The position numbers and the translations under genes were made by a program. Positions 39,332-48,986 of a stretch of 64,000 nt of DNA are shown piece after piece. Each line of letters starts with the position of its first letter. The stretch's first letter is position 1. The stretch lies in the NCBI GenBank assembly GCA_030704615.1, contig CM060733.1, positions 8,804,001 to 8,868,000 on the forward strand, given 5' to 3'. The notes under the pieces are model-generated. The model was not told where the DNA came from. It searched no databases and was given only the letters and a program-made list of their open reading frames with translations. Origin of the DNA: Takakia lepidozioides (taxonomy: Eukaryota; Streptophyta; Takakiopsida; Takakiales; Takakiaceae).

Positions 39332-40726
39332 CTATGCTGCAACCTCTTGAGCAGTACTCCCTTCCTGCTCAGTCAATGACAAGGCCTCATCCTGCCCCAT
39401 CATCTCATCATTAAGAACCTCCTCATCCCGAGAAGAATCCCCAACCTCATCCATCACAGCTGCCTTGGCTGCCAACTCCCTCTGAACCTCGAGTACCTCC
39501 CACGTGTGCCATGGATGTCTACACCCCGTGGTCCTCACCGGCTCGCCCCCACTCGCTGCCTGTACCGTCTCGGTAGGCAGAGAGACCGTCAAGGGAAGTG
39601 CACTCCGCACTCTACGTTGCTCAGCCATAGCCAAGCTGATAATCCAGGTCAAGCAATTGAGATCCATTGCTTGCCCCAACACCTGACGACGTGATGCCTC
39701 AGAAAGAGAAGGCACCGCTGTGGTCCCAGTGGAAAACCCCATAGCCCGCTCTCGCTCGTCGGCATTAGGCTCCACTAACTGTTGCATCTGAGCATCCCAT
39801 AGGAGGCCAGGTCCACCATCCCGAAAAGCATGGGATCCTGGGAAGCTGAGCAGTGTAGGTAATGCTGCTCGTGGTTGACCCACCCTGTTGACCACTGCCA
39901 AAGGCGAACGGTCATCGTGTCTCACACGTTGAGACTGCCTCCCTGTGTCCAAAATGCTGTCCACTATGAGGTGTGTTGGCCGCGGCACCCCATCAAATGC
40001 ACGCTTGAGCAGTGCGGGTGGCATCAAGTTAATCCACCATAGCCGTGGACGATGAGCCCGTGATCCCACTGCAGCTGCATCCAGCAGCACTGCTGACCCA
40101 AGCCACGACCGGACTTGATGCACACTGGCCATCACCCTGGCCCGAGAATCGCCCATCAGTGGCACATTCTCCAAGATGTATGCTGGTGATACAGCTTGAT
40201 GAAGCTGCAAGTGGCGCAAAATCCGCACCATCTCCCAAAACAGACCTGTCCTCGAGTCTCGCAATCCATTGCCATGCCCGGCTGATGAATGCCCTTGGCA
40301 GGGCCAACCTGCCACTACCAGATCAATGGAGCCAACCTGCTCCAAATCCGGCGCCCCCAGCAACGAAATGTCTGCTGGCAAGGCTTGTTGGTATCCACGA
40401 ACTGCAGACACTGGCAACAAAACAGGGTACTGCTGTACCAACTGAGCAACATGGCGCAGTGAGACGCGTCGTGCAGTCTCATCCCTCTCCACATACAGGT
40501 AACGCCTTACCCGCACACCTGCCTGTAGCACAGCAGCCAATCCGGTGCTGATCCCGCCAAACAAGTCCAGAAGGCAAATGCCTTCATCCGGATACTGCCA
40601 CACAATAGGTGTGGTATCCAATGGTGACAACTGAGGTGGTTCTGGTGCAATACCCGCACTCTCCTCCTCTCCTGACGGTACAAAATCCTCTACCCGGGCT
40701 TGTTGCACCCGTCGATCAACAACCTG
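39332..40726 (-). CDS. Retrotransposon-borne C5 cytosine DNA methyltransferase domain
   Basis: About 460 codons, open throughout. Motifs in canonical order, numbered from 40708: I, LLDLFGGISTGL (about 47-57, SAM binding); II, YLYVERDE; IV, GWPCQGHS with the catalytic Cys (137); VI, YILENV (180-182); VIII, RAHRPRLWW (218-226); a variable target-recognition stretch of about 90 residues; then ERERAMGF and a divergent motif X (RRQVLGQAMDLN, where GNS is usual). The PCQ box and motif VI are intact, so activity is plausible. It lies between protease and RT, in the same frame as both, parted by TAG codons at 40727-40729 and 39332-39334. Expected to methylate C5 of cytosine in DNA; the target sequence cannot be read off. 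The acidic tail after residue 400 may be a linker. Confidence 0.92.
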   Translation of the reverse strand, partial: QVVDRRVQQARVEDFVPSGEEESAGIAPEPPQLSPLDTTPIVWQYPDEGICLLDLFGGISTGLAAVLQAGVRVRRYLYVERDETARRVSLRHVAQLVQQYPVLLPVSAVRGYQQALPADISLLGAPDLEQVGSIDLVVAGWPCQGHSSAGHGNGLRDSRTGLFWEMVRILRHLQLHQAVSPAYILENVPLMGDSRARVMASVHQVRSWLGSAVLLDAAAVGSRAHRPRLWWINLMPPALLKRAFDGVPRPTHLIVDSILDTGRQSQRVRHDDRSPLAVVNRVGQPRAALPTLLSFPGSHAFRDGGPGLLWDAQMQQLVEPNADERERAMGFSTGTTAVPSLSEASRRQVLGQAMDLNCLTWIISLAMAEQRRVRSALPLTVSLPTETVQAASGGEPVRTTGCRHPWHTWEVLEVQRELAAKAAVMDEVGDSSRDEEVLNDEMMGQDEALSLTEQEGSTAQEVAA

Positions 40727-42073
40727 CTACAAATCCTTGCTTGTACCCCACAATGGAGTGTGAGCAACCATGGCAGACAACTCCGCCATACCATGCATGT
40801 CATCCTGCTCTGCTGGAGGTGGCACATCTTCTGCATAGGCATTGCCTTCCAGCAACTCTCCAGGCCAACTAACTGCAGCTGTAAAGGCGGCTAGTGTTGG
40901 CATCTTGCCCCGTTGGGCAGCCGCAATACCCCCAATGAATGTCACAGGGAGCTGTGCACGATGACCATCCCCTGACTGCCATCCAGGCCTGTAGAATGCT
41001 GACTCCTCCCAAAAGTCCAGGGTGAAGCCCATGGGGTATAACACTGCCCCACCAACAAGGACATCGTAAGAGACCGCGTCTGTCACAAGGGCCTTGGCTC
41101 GCATGACTGAGCCATCGATAGGATGATCCGGCTGCAGTCTAATGGCCAACTGATGCCGTGTCATGCCCCGAGCCTGCTCTGATCCTCCCAGAGATGTCTG
41201 TATCTGGAAAGGACAAGGCTCCATATCCGCCTCCATGAGGCCCAAACCTGCAATAGCAGCTCTGCCCAACATCAGTGGTTGAGCTCCCGAGTCCAACAAG
41301 ACCCGCAGTGGCCGGTACTTCTTGCCTGCCGGACCACTCAAAGAGAAAATGCCATCCTGGTTGTCTAACAAGACAACTCCAGGTGTCACCATGGCGCGCT
41401 CAAAGGCTGGCCTAGCTGGCAGCTCCGTCAACCTGGCAGCTGCAACTTGCCATGGCGCAGCCGTGGCAGTCTTGACCCTCAAATCCGAGGATCCCTCTGC
41501 CACTACACCTTCCAGTAACTCCACAGAAGATGAAGTGACCTCCCCACTCTCACAGAGTGTTGCTGCTAGTCTGAACACTGCAGCTGGTCTTACCCCCGGC
41601 GTCGCAATCATGGTTGCCGAGAACAGTGGGGCTTGACACACAGAGGTGACTGCCCCCAACAACACACCGGCTGCACTAGCCTTGGCAGCAGGTGTCAGTG
41701 TTGTACGTGTAGCTCTCCCCAATGGCATAGAAACCTCCGCCTCGGTAACAGTCGGGCGAGAACTAGGTGCCATGGATGGCGTTGACACTGTCTCCGCCAA
41801 GGTGAATGACTGAGGCAGCCTCGCCTGACGGTTTGCCTCCCCAAGTTGTGGATCCAACTCCACCTCTGCACCTCGTGGCTCAGGAACTCGTGCTGCTCCT
41901 CGAGTCACGGCTGCATCAGACTCCACCTGCTCTAGTGGTAGTGCTGCTCCGCACATGAATCCCATGCCTCCCATATCTCCTCCCTTGGGAGCAGGATGTG
42001 GACCATCCCGCCTGGGAGCCGGTACCGCCTGAGCTATAGCCATTGCAGCGAGCCTCTGCTCTAGCTGCTGAAG
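40727..42073 (-). pseudogene. Element B aspartic protease with long N-terminal linker
   Basis: The retropepsin motif LRVLLDSGAQPLMLG (DSG) is followed by AIAGLGL and the flap region, then the second hallmark SYDVLVGGAVLYPMGF (I/L-L-G). It is preceded by about 250 residues of Ala/Pro/Thr-rich linker. The frame runs on through TAG 40727-40729 into the methyltransferase. Upstream it connects to Gag through TGA 42074-42076, where Arg is likely. Confidence 0.85.
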
Positions 42074-42076
42074 TCA

Positions 42077-43504
42077 GTTGGCCATGCCTTGGTCAACACC
42101 CTGACCTCCGCGTCCGTGGCCATGTTGAGCTTGCCCTTGGCCTGCACCTCGTGCCCGACCACCTCGTCCTCTCTGGGCTGGTCCACCTCGCCCCGGCCAC
42201 CATTGTTCCCTTGGAACTGGCCTGGGCGCAACTCAGGATGCAAGTCATAACACTGGGCATCTCCATGCCCATACTTGCCACAATACCCACACTGCAACTG
42301 TGCAGGCGGTGTTGTGCCGGCCTTTTGCCACTCTCTGGGCAATCTCTCTTGATATGGGGTCCTCCACATGTCCAACATATCACCCCTGGTTGCTGTTGGC
42401 CTGCAAAAGATGCCACGGGCCTCTGCACCTGAGGTCCCCTGTAAGCTCCATGGAACTTGGGTTGGGAAACCTTGCCCCCTGACCACGCTGTTGGGCAGTC
42501 CCTTGTGCCTGTGGGCTGGCAGCTGCGCCTCGTGCATGCATGTCCTTGCCAAACCCAATGGTAACAACTCGCTCCTCCACCATGTTGAGCTCAATCCGCT
42601 CAGCTAGCAGAAACACATCTGCTAATGTGGGTTGGGCTGCTTGTAACAGGGTTGCATCCCGCACCCTTCTCCTGAGCTCCTTGTCCAAAATTCCATACCA
42701 GAACTGGATTGCCTGAGCTTCAGTAACCCCTTGGGTCACACTTATCAAGCGCCTCATACGAGTGTAGGCCTCTCGCAAGCTCTCACTGGGTTTGCGCTGG
42801 AAGTCTTGCAAACTTCGCAGCTTCTCTGTCCGTACACCTTGGCAGTTCCTCCGCAACTCCTGGAAGAACTCCACCACCGGGTTGAATCTAGGCACATGTG
42901 TTGTAGTCGTGGCAAGAGGAGTAGTAACACCTTTTGAACTGGTACCACCTCCAGAAGTACCAGCACTACTTGTTCCACTACTAGTGCTGGTAGTGGGAGA
43001 TATCGGTACTGATGCAGCAGCTACTGGTCGCGTCGTGCCTCGAGTAATGGAGACGTAGTCAGGTGACCAATACATCCTCCACTCCTCAATCTCTGCTTCA
43101 TGTCCTCGCCTGAACTCGTGGTAATCGTCCATAGGCGGGCCTTCCAAATGCTGGAATAGTCCCTTCCACGCCATGAATGGGGTGAATAGCTGTGGATTGC
43201 GCATCTGCTGCAAATCACACCAGCTGTCGAACTCCTGGATAAAGTCATCCAACTCGATTGTGCCCACAGCTCCAGAGTACCTACGAGGCCCCTTGGTAGC
43301 TCCATGCATCTCCTCCATGTCGTCCCACAACAATGGCGAATGAAACTGCACACATGTTGATGAAGCCTCCGAGTCTGTGTCTGACTCTGCACTAGTTGAG
43401 GGTGGCGGTGAAGGTGGTCTGAACCGAATACCTCGTCTTGTGAACCCACTCTCACTGTTACTGCCTGTAGCCGTACTCCCCTCAAAACCCTTGGGTAACT
43501 CCAT
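42077..43504 (-). pseudogene. Element B Gag with two zinc knuckles
   Basis: Starts at ATG 43504 (MELPKGFEG). Acidic N-terminus, then a gag core: GTIELDDFIQEFDSWCDLQQ, FMAWKGLFQHLEGP, VEFFQELRRNCQGV, SLREAYTRMRRLI, AIQFWYGILDKELRRRV and DVFLLAERIEL. Two knuckles follow in different frames: CWTCGGPHIKRDC (CX2CX3HX4C) near 42350 and CGYCGKYGHGDAQC (CX2CX4HX4C) near 42270. So at least two frameshifts have occurred between about 42430 and 42280. Confidence 0.85.
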
Positions 43505-44054
43505 GATGACACTCACAATGTGCACCTCCCCCACGTGACACTATAGGGCTCTAGTACTAATTCTAATAGTGACACGGGTGGACACCTGTTGCAGTTTAAG
43601 GGTCATATCCCAATGGCTCAGGGCACCTGCACCTGCATCCACCGCAAGAACTCCTATGGTTGGCTGGTCATCAACCCAGCCTCACCATAGAAGAAACACT
43701 GGTGGTCTTGCTGGTCATCACTCCAGCCTCACCACCGACAGCATACTCTAGGATTGACCGGTGATCAAATCCGGCCTAATCCCTATGAAAGCAAGCGCCC
43801 ACACAAAACCAACATGGCGCACAGTCAAGCATGCAGGTGTTGGGGGGGATTTAAACACAAGAAATCAAAACATCAACACCCCCACACCAAAATCCAGCTG
43901 CAATGCTGATCTTGCAGAATATCCCAGCCCAAAACCTCGGACTGACTGGCCTCCACCAAGAGAGGCTTTGGCAACTACGAGTACAAGGTAATGAAAATAG
44001 TGCAGAGATGGAGGGGAAGAATAGAAGCCCGCCCAAGCAAGATCTAATCCTGAT

Positions 44055-44778
44055 CTATGCTATCAACTTCCAGACTTCTCTCAAAGTGCCTCGCTCTGCA
44101 TGATGGTAAGGTGTAGGAGGTATATCTATGTCCAGAAACCTGCCACTAACTTTGTCCCAAGCTACAGTAGCTCGCTCTAACCAACCCTCCTCCTCTTTCT
44201 GCCAGGTAGAGACAAAGCAACACTCTGCTATCTCCCGCTCACTGAACACTAAAGAAAACAAAGGTAGGGTCTGATAGTCTCTCAACTCGAAAGCTTTGAG
44301 ACGGTTGCGGGTGTCCTCATTGCGAATGACTGCATCTCCTTCAAACAGAACAAACTTGTCCTCGCTAATGAACCCCCGCTCGTGGTTGCCTTGTGCAGAG
44401 CGTGTCCGGCTGCAACGCTGTCTGATTGCACAAACTTGTGTAGCTCCTGCTCCTCTGCTCCAGTACACCACAGCCTTGTGGCTGAACACCTTGGTCCCCG
44501 GGGCTGTCTTTGGCTGTGTTCCAAGCCTAGCTTTCACCCACTTTGGTATTTCACTTACAGCTGCAGAACTGCTGGCTCCAACAGAGTTCTGACTGTCCAA
44601 AGCGATATTGAGGCCCTCAACTGCTAATGCATGACCCCCAGTATGCAATCAACTCGTCCAACTGTTCTCCACTCAAATCAGTCTGAGTTCCTTGGGAAAC
44701 ATAAATCCTGTCCCCTTGTGTGCACATGCTAAGAGAAGAGACCTGCCCTTCAATTACGTCCTCATTTCCCCCAGCCAT
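44055..44778 (-). pseudogene. Unidentified ORF upstream of Gag in element B
   Basis: From ATG 44778 (MAGGNEDVIEGQ) about 45 codons run to a shift near 44640, after which 195 codons stay open to 44055. Features: WVKARLGTQPKT, a basic stretch with KVFSHKAVVYW, SEDKFVLFEGDAVI, and an acidic aromatic C-terminus. No domain recognised. It lies between the leader and Gag, on the same strand as all element genes, and might be a captured or accessory gene. Function unknown. Confidence 0.45.
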
Positions 44779-44819
44779 ACAAGGAGGACATCCACAGATT
44801 TGTCTCTCAAATAGACCAG

Positions 44820-46541
44820 AACCTGTTCTAGAAACAGAATTGTGGATCTTTCATGGCACACTCACACTCTAAAAATTCCATAGATTTTTAGCAGAGTCCA
44901 AAAAACAAAAACAATTAGATAGGTAGATTTCCCCTTTCTGCAGCTATCCCCTCAAAAACTGAGTCAAACGGAGCTCATTTGACAAAGATATGACCAACCA
45001 GGCTCTTTAAACATAACACCATTTTTTTATAAAAAAAATTAATAAGACAAAACAAATACAAGGATTTTTTTTATTTTTTTTCAATACTTGTCTTGGTTCC
45101 CTGTTCCCTGGTTCCCTAAGAATTCCTTGGACTCATAAACTGCAAGGCCAATTGGTCCTGAAAGAAATGGCCTCACATTAATCACGCATTCAGTATGCTC
45201 AGGGGAGAGAGGCAAGGCGGACGCAGACGATGGCAGCGATGGCCAAGCCTGCGCAAGCAAGCAAGAACAAGGAAGTGGTGCGGGGTGTTGGCTAATTCGG
45301 CCGATCAAAGACCTGATCAAAGGGTTGCACATGAGCAGCTTGCATGCTCGTCAATCTCCAAAGCCATGCAGCAGAGATGCCCGTCAGCTCCTACCAGCTC
45401 CTGGTTCTGCTCAGTCCTCACGGCTACCTACTCTTTGTCGTACACAACACTCAAAACCAGAAATCACCCTCGCTCCCCTTCCGGCTCACGAGGTTCAAGC
45501 TGGTTCCACTCACACAGGATGTCCAGTGAATGCCTGGAAGTCTAGTACACCACAACACTCGGCTTAGAACAAGCACCTCTAGGGAAGCAGTGAAGTTGCG
45601 ATTTCCTACTTATCTCTTTAGTCCGCCTCTCATCCTCACATCAGCATTTCGCACGCAACGATTCGCAGATGGCAACCTCTCTACCATCCTCCACGCTACA
45701 GCGGAGTTGCAGCAAACTGGTCTGCACCACAAGGAAAGAGGTCTGCATCTGGGGCATTGGAAGCCCTATCTTCCGGACTCACTTGCAATGGCCCTGACTT
45801 GTGCAGATCACCCAACCAGGCACATACGGGTATGTCCCAGCTGCAAATCTTCTTTCTCAAATCGTCATGGTCAAAACCTTCCCTAGAGCTAGAACACTTT
45901 GCGCATTTCAGTCAATGTGAACTTCATCCCCCTTCTTCAACAGCTCTTGAACACCTTCAGTTGGACTATCACGATGTGGGAAATTAACTATATTATCTTG
46001 CACACCTCCAAAAGGACGAGGTCCGATTGAACATCACACTTACTGTCAACGAATGTGGTGCACAGTCAGGAACACTTGAAGTGCACGTGGTGCGCAATCC
46101 CTCTCTGGCTTTTTGTGTTTCCTTTCATGGACGTCTGTTGTGGAGCAGGAAACCATGTCCGTGAAGTACTTCCACTACTTGTGTCCACACCACCATGTCC
46201 AGCCAGCTTGATGCTAATGATCGCCGTCTCTCTCATCCGACCCTCAGCAGCCTGTCGTGCTCACCCCCTCCACGGGAACTTCATTCGATAGAGAGAGATC
46301 TGTTTTCCTGAATCACATAGCTGCGCCTCTAAAACCGTATCCTATGTTGATTGCTTATTCTTGCATAAAGCGCAGGAAACGCAGCCCGCAGTTCACAAGC
46401 ACTAAGCTCGCCACATAAACAGAATCAGTTTCAAGAAACATGACATGGGAGATACAAGACACTGGTCTTCGATTCAAATGTCGGGCCCTGCTTTTTCTTT
46501 GCTCAAAGGAGCTCGAGCAGAGGAAGAAACGAAAACCCACT
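44820..46541. other. Leader region of element B, non-coding as far as I can see
   Basis: Long AT-rich tracts (44860-45080), then mixed sequence with several plus-strand frames that look like shadows. Nothing here matches Gag or Pol. Together with 46830-47081 it makes an unusually long 5' region (about 2.3 kb) between the A1 repeat and the first element ORF. Confidence 0.4.
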
Positions 46542-46830
46542 TTACCGCTGCTGGTGCTGGATTCCAATGAGCACCTTTAACACGTCTTGCATGGAGGGGC
46601 GTCTATCAGGCACCTCGTGTGTGCAAAGCATGGCCACATCCATCAGCTGTAGCAGCTGCTTGTCAATACCTATGGTCTTCAGCAGTTTCACATCAAGAAC
46701 TTGTCTGGCCAGCTTTGGCTTCGCCAATGCTTGCCGCACCCACTGTGAGCTGTTCATGCCCTTACTGACCAGAACGAAGGCTGCTTCCCCGCAGTATAGC
46801 TCCGTCCTGCCCCTGCGGCCTTATGCCAGA
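46542..46830 (-). pseudogene. Captured receptor-like kinase fragment (C-terminal kinase lobe)
   Basis: The minus strand reads SSQWVRQALAKPKLARQVLD, LLQLMDVAMLCTHEVPDRRP and SMQDVLKVLIGI, then a stop at 46542. This is subdomain XI and the end of a plant receptor-like kinase; the CT-x(n)-RPSM core is diagnostic. No ATP-binding or catalytic part is present in the element. Being inside the A1 to Gag interval on the element's sense strand, it is probably host exon sequence picked up by the element. Confidence 0.75.
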
Positions 46831-46947
46831 ACCAACGCTATCCTTACCAGTGGAAAGACACCAGTTCTTTGCCCCTGCTTGACATGCAGCCTGCCTCCAT
46901 GGACCATCTATATAAACAGAAACCAGAGATGATCGAAACCTGCATGT

Positions 46948-46966
46948 TTTTTTTTTTTTTTTTCTT
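46948..46966. repeat. Poly-T run (poly-A on the element's sense strand)
   Basis: About 18 T in a row between the A1 repeat and the kinase fragment. It could mark the join of a reverse-transcribed insert, or be a simple repeat. Confidence 0.6.
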
Positions 46967-47081
46967 AAAACTTCTCAAACTAAGCACTACTTTCGCACAG
47001 GTAATCATACAAGTGCTAACCCTCAACTCCTACCTTGCACTCACAGGTAAGAGCTCATCTCTCTCGAATGATAAACAAGCT

Positions 47082-47425
47082 AAAAAGACACACACTCTCA
47101 ACACAAGAAATATGAAATCCATCGCTATCACTCTTTAAAAATAGAAGTCGAGCCAGGGGCACCCCAAGCTATGGGGACTCCACCCCACAACAACCTACAC
47201 TCCCATCATAAGCACACTCAGATCTAAACGCATGAAGGAGCTCGGTCGCGCAGGCTCAACTCGAGAGAGATGAGCTGCGCGACTGCCGCTCTCGTGAAGA
47301 TAAGACGGGTCAGGTGTCAAACTAAACTTGACACCTGATTTAACACTTGACCTAAATCCAAGTGTTAAATACAAATAACTAGCTTTATTCTAGCTAGTTT
47401 CACACTGTGCTTATTTAACTTGACA
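47082..47425 (-). repeat. Element B 5' terminal repeat, A1 (344 bp)
   Basis: Matches A2 (35513-35856) except at two transitions. It starts TGTCAAGTTAAATAAG at 47425. On its inner side it continues into AGCTTGTTTATCATTCGAGAG, not into the B repeat. Element C shows a related continuation, so the absence of B here is ancestral. Confidence 0.92.
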
Positions 47426-48093
47426 AGCTCCTCACGGTGATTTGCTTCAACTTCGGTGTCAAACATTCCACCACCGCCCCATACCATCCCCAGACCAATG
47501 GCCTTACGAAACGCTTCAACCAAACTCTTTGCCGAATGTTGGAGAAGAATGGCGCACTTATCGGGGAGTGGGATACCTTTCTTCCCCCGATTCTCTTTGC
47601 TTATCGCAGCGCCGTGCATGCTAGCACCAAGAAGACTCCTTTTGAGTTACTGTATGGTCGCAAGAGTGTTTCTCCTTTGCATTCTACCCCTCTTATCTCT
47701 ACTGTTGCTGATCCGGTTGATCTTGAGACCTTTGTTGAGGATCTTCATGCTCGACATGCGGTGTCTATCCATGATGCCAAGATGAACATTGGTAAGGCTC
47801 AACTAACCCAGGCCCGTAATTTTAACAAGCGTGTCAAGTATTCTAACATGTTTCAGGTGGGACAGACCGTGAGCGTTCGATTACAGCATGACAAACATGC
47901 ATGCAAATCTAAGCTCAAGATCGACGGTCCATACTTGATCTATCATATTTTACGCGGGCGACGTGCTCTTCTTCTTCCCCAAGGCTCTAATACTGAAGTG
48001 CGGGATGAACCTGTTTCCTTGACAGACTTGGTGCATTCCGAGCTAGTTTTTGATCTTACATGTATCAATGTGGAGGGGCACACGGTGGGGTGA
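47426..48093 (+). pseudogene. Element A integrase, C-terminal part
   Basis: Resumes the frame cut at 35430. VICFNFGVKHSTTAPYHPQT and GLTKRFNQTL contain the catalytic Glu region, with Thr-Lys replacing the usual Glu-Arg context. Then come LFAYRSAVHASTKKTPFELLYG and a GPY/F-like C-terminus (FQVGQTVSVRLQ, SKLKIDGPYLIYHIL). It ends at TGA 48093. No chromodomain or PHD follows. Confidence 0.88.
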
Positions 48094-48165
48094 TGTCTTG
48101 ATCTTCTTAGCCGATCTACTTCAGCTTAATCTACTTCTCTTCTCAGCGGCTTAGTCTTAGTTTGC

Positions 48166-48350
48166 TGTCGTGCGCATACATATCGCTACACAACTACATC
48201 GCTGTCCAAAACCACACAACACATGTGCACGCCACACACTAGTATATCACTAGTCCACCACTAGTCTAGCCACTAGTCCAACCACTAGGCTACAATTAGT
48301 CAATCACTAGGCTGCCACTATGCTGCCCACTATGGCAGTCACTAGTCCAT
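48166..48350 (-). repeat. Element C 3' end, B-type repeat with CTAGTGG array
   Basis: The terminal 80 bases match B1/B2 of element B (GACAGCGATGTAGTTGTGTAGCGATA). Inside lies an array of CACTAGTCC/CCACTAG words at 48235-48350. The polypurine run is at 48351-48363. Confidence 0.8.
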
Positions 48351-48613
48351 ACAATCGCCCCCCTAGCTGGTGCTTAGGTCCCTCTAAGTCCGGGTAGCCA
48401 CAAGATGTGATAGTGACCATAGCCTCACTTAGTCCTCTACCACTGTCCCTACTACACTCAAACTCAATAGATCAAGAGGCCGGGTACAAGAGTTGTCCCA
48501 TCGTTAGTCGCCGTCTGGCAACCTGTGAACTTGAGCCTGAGATCTTGGGTATTGACTCCTATGAGCTTGGCCTCCCATGTCTTGTGAGCTGCCACTAGTC
48601 ATATCCACTGCCA

Positions 48614-48986
48614 CTATCCCAAGCAGTGTGGACATAACCAATCTCCATCAGGAACCCTCTCAAGAGGTGGTGTCAAGCATCCCATGTGCCAACCTCTTGA
48701 GCATCGATCACACACCAGCATAGTGGTGGCACCACGAGCATGCCCACATAGCATGCAACGCAATCCTGCAGATACCACTGCAAGGTTGGGATCTATCCTC
48801 CCATCCATATGTGGAAGGTGACATGGCGCACAATTACGTACATGGTCTTTCCATACCATGCCATCTTGACCCTCCAGAACCCTCGTGGCTCAGGAACTCG
48901 TGTTGCTCCTCGAGTCACGGCTGCAGCAGACTCCACCTGCACTAGTGGTAGTGCTGCTCCGCACATGAATCCCATGCCTCCCGCCT
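48614..48986 (-). pseudogene. Element C PHD-finger remnant fused to a linker scrap
   Basis: DHVRNCAPCHLP and the PHD finger (CMLCGHAR, CDRCSRGWHMGC, WLCPHC) are nearly identical to element B. Upstream, near 48886, the sequence jumps to the GGMGFMCGAALPL part of the protease linker, and near 48980 to Gag. Both jumps occur at short CCTC-type matches. The parts are in different frames. Confidence 0.85.

Larger units (their letters stand above)
35431..47425 (-). mobile_element. Element B: Ty3/gypsy-type retrotransposon with a cytosine methyltransferase and PHD finger, nearly 12 kb
   Basis: Inserted in element A's integrase. The host reading frame (CNQ / LLTVICFNFG) is restored when the element and one AGCT (35427-35430, 47426-47429) are removed. 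It has TG...CA ends. Order on the minus strand: A1 repeat, leader with a receptor-kinase fragment, unknown ORF, Gag, protease, DNA methyltransferase, RT, RNase H, integrase, PHD finger, polypurine run, then B1, two bases, A2 and B2. A1/A2 differ at 2 of 344 positions and B1/B2 at 1 of 82, so the insertion is young. Yet coding carries seven or so in-frame stops and several shifts, so it is not autonomous now. Confidence 0.92.

Noticed and set aside
36723-40729. TAG as a reassigned sense codon (Gln), suggested by NIKN in eRF1 plus TAGs in element B
   Set aside because: The host genes read here have no internal TAG, eRF1 itself ends at TAA, and the remodeler ends at TAG exactly at its expected end. 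TAG stops occur only in decayed transposon copies.
45195-45545. Plus-strand ORFs in the element B leader as genes
   Set aside because: They run against the element's coding strand, lack domains and resemble shadows of non-coding sequence.
35431-47425. Element B as a tyrosine-recombinase (DIRS/Ngaro) element because of its split repeats
   Set aside because: It encodes a clear HHCC-DDE integrase and an aspartic protease and has 4-bp target duplications, which tyrosine-recombinase elements do not make.
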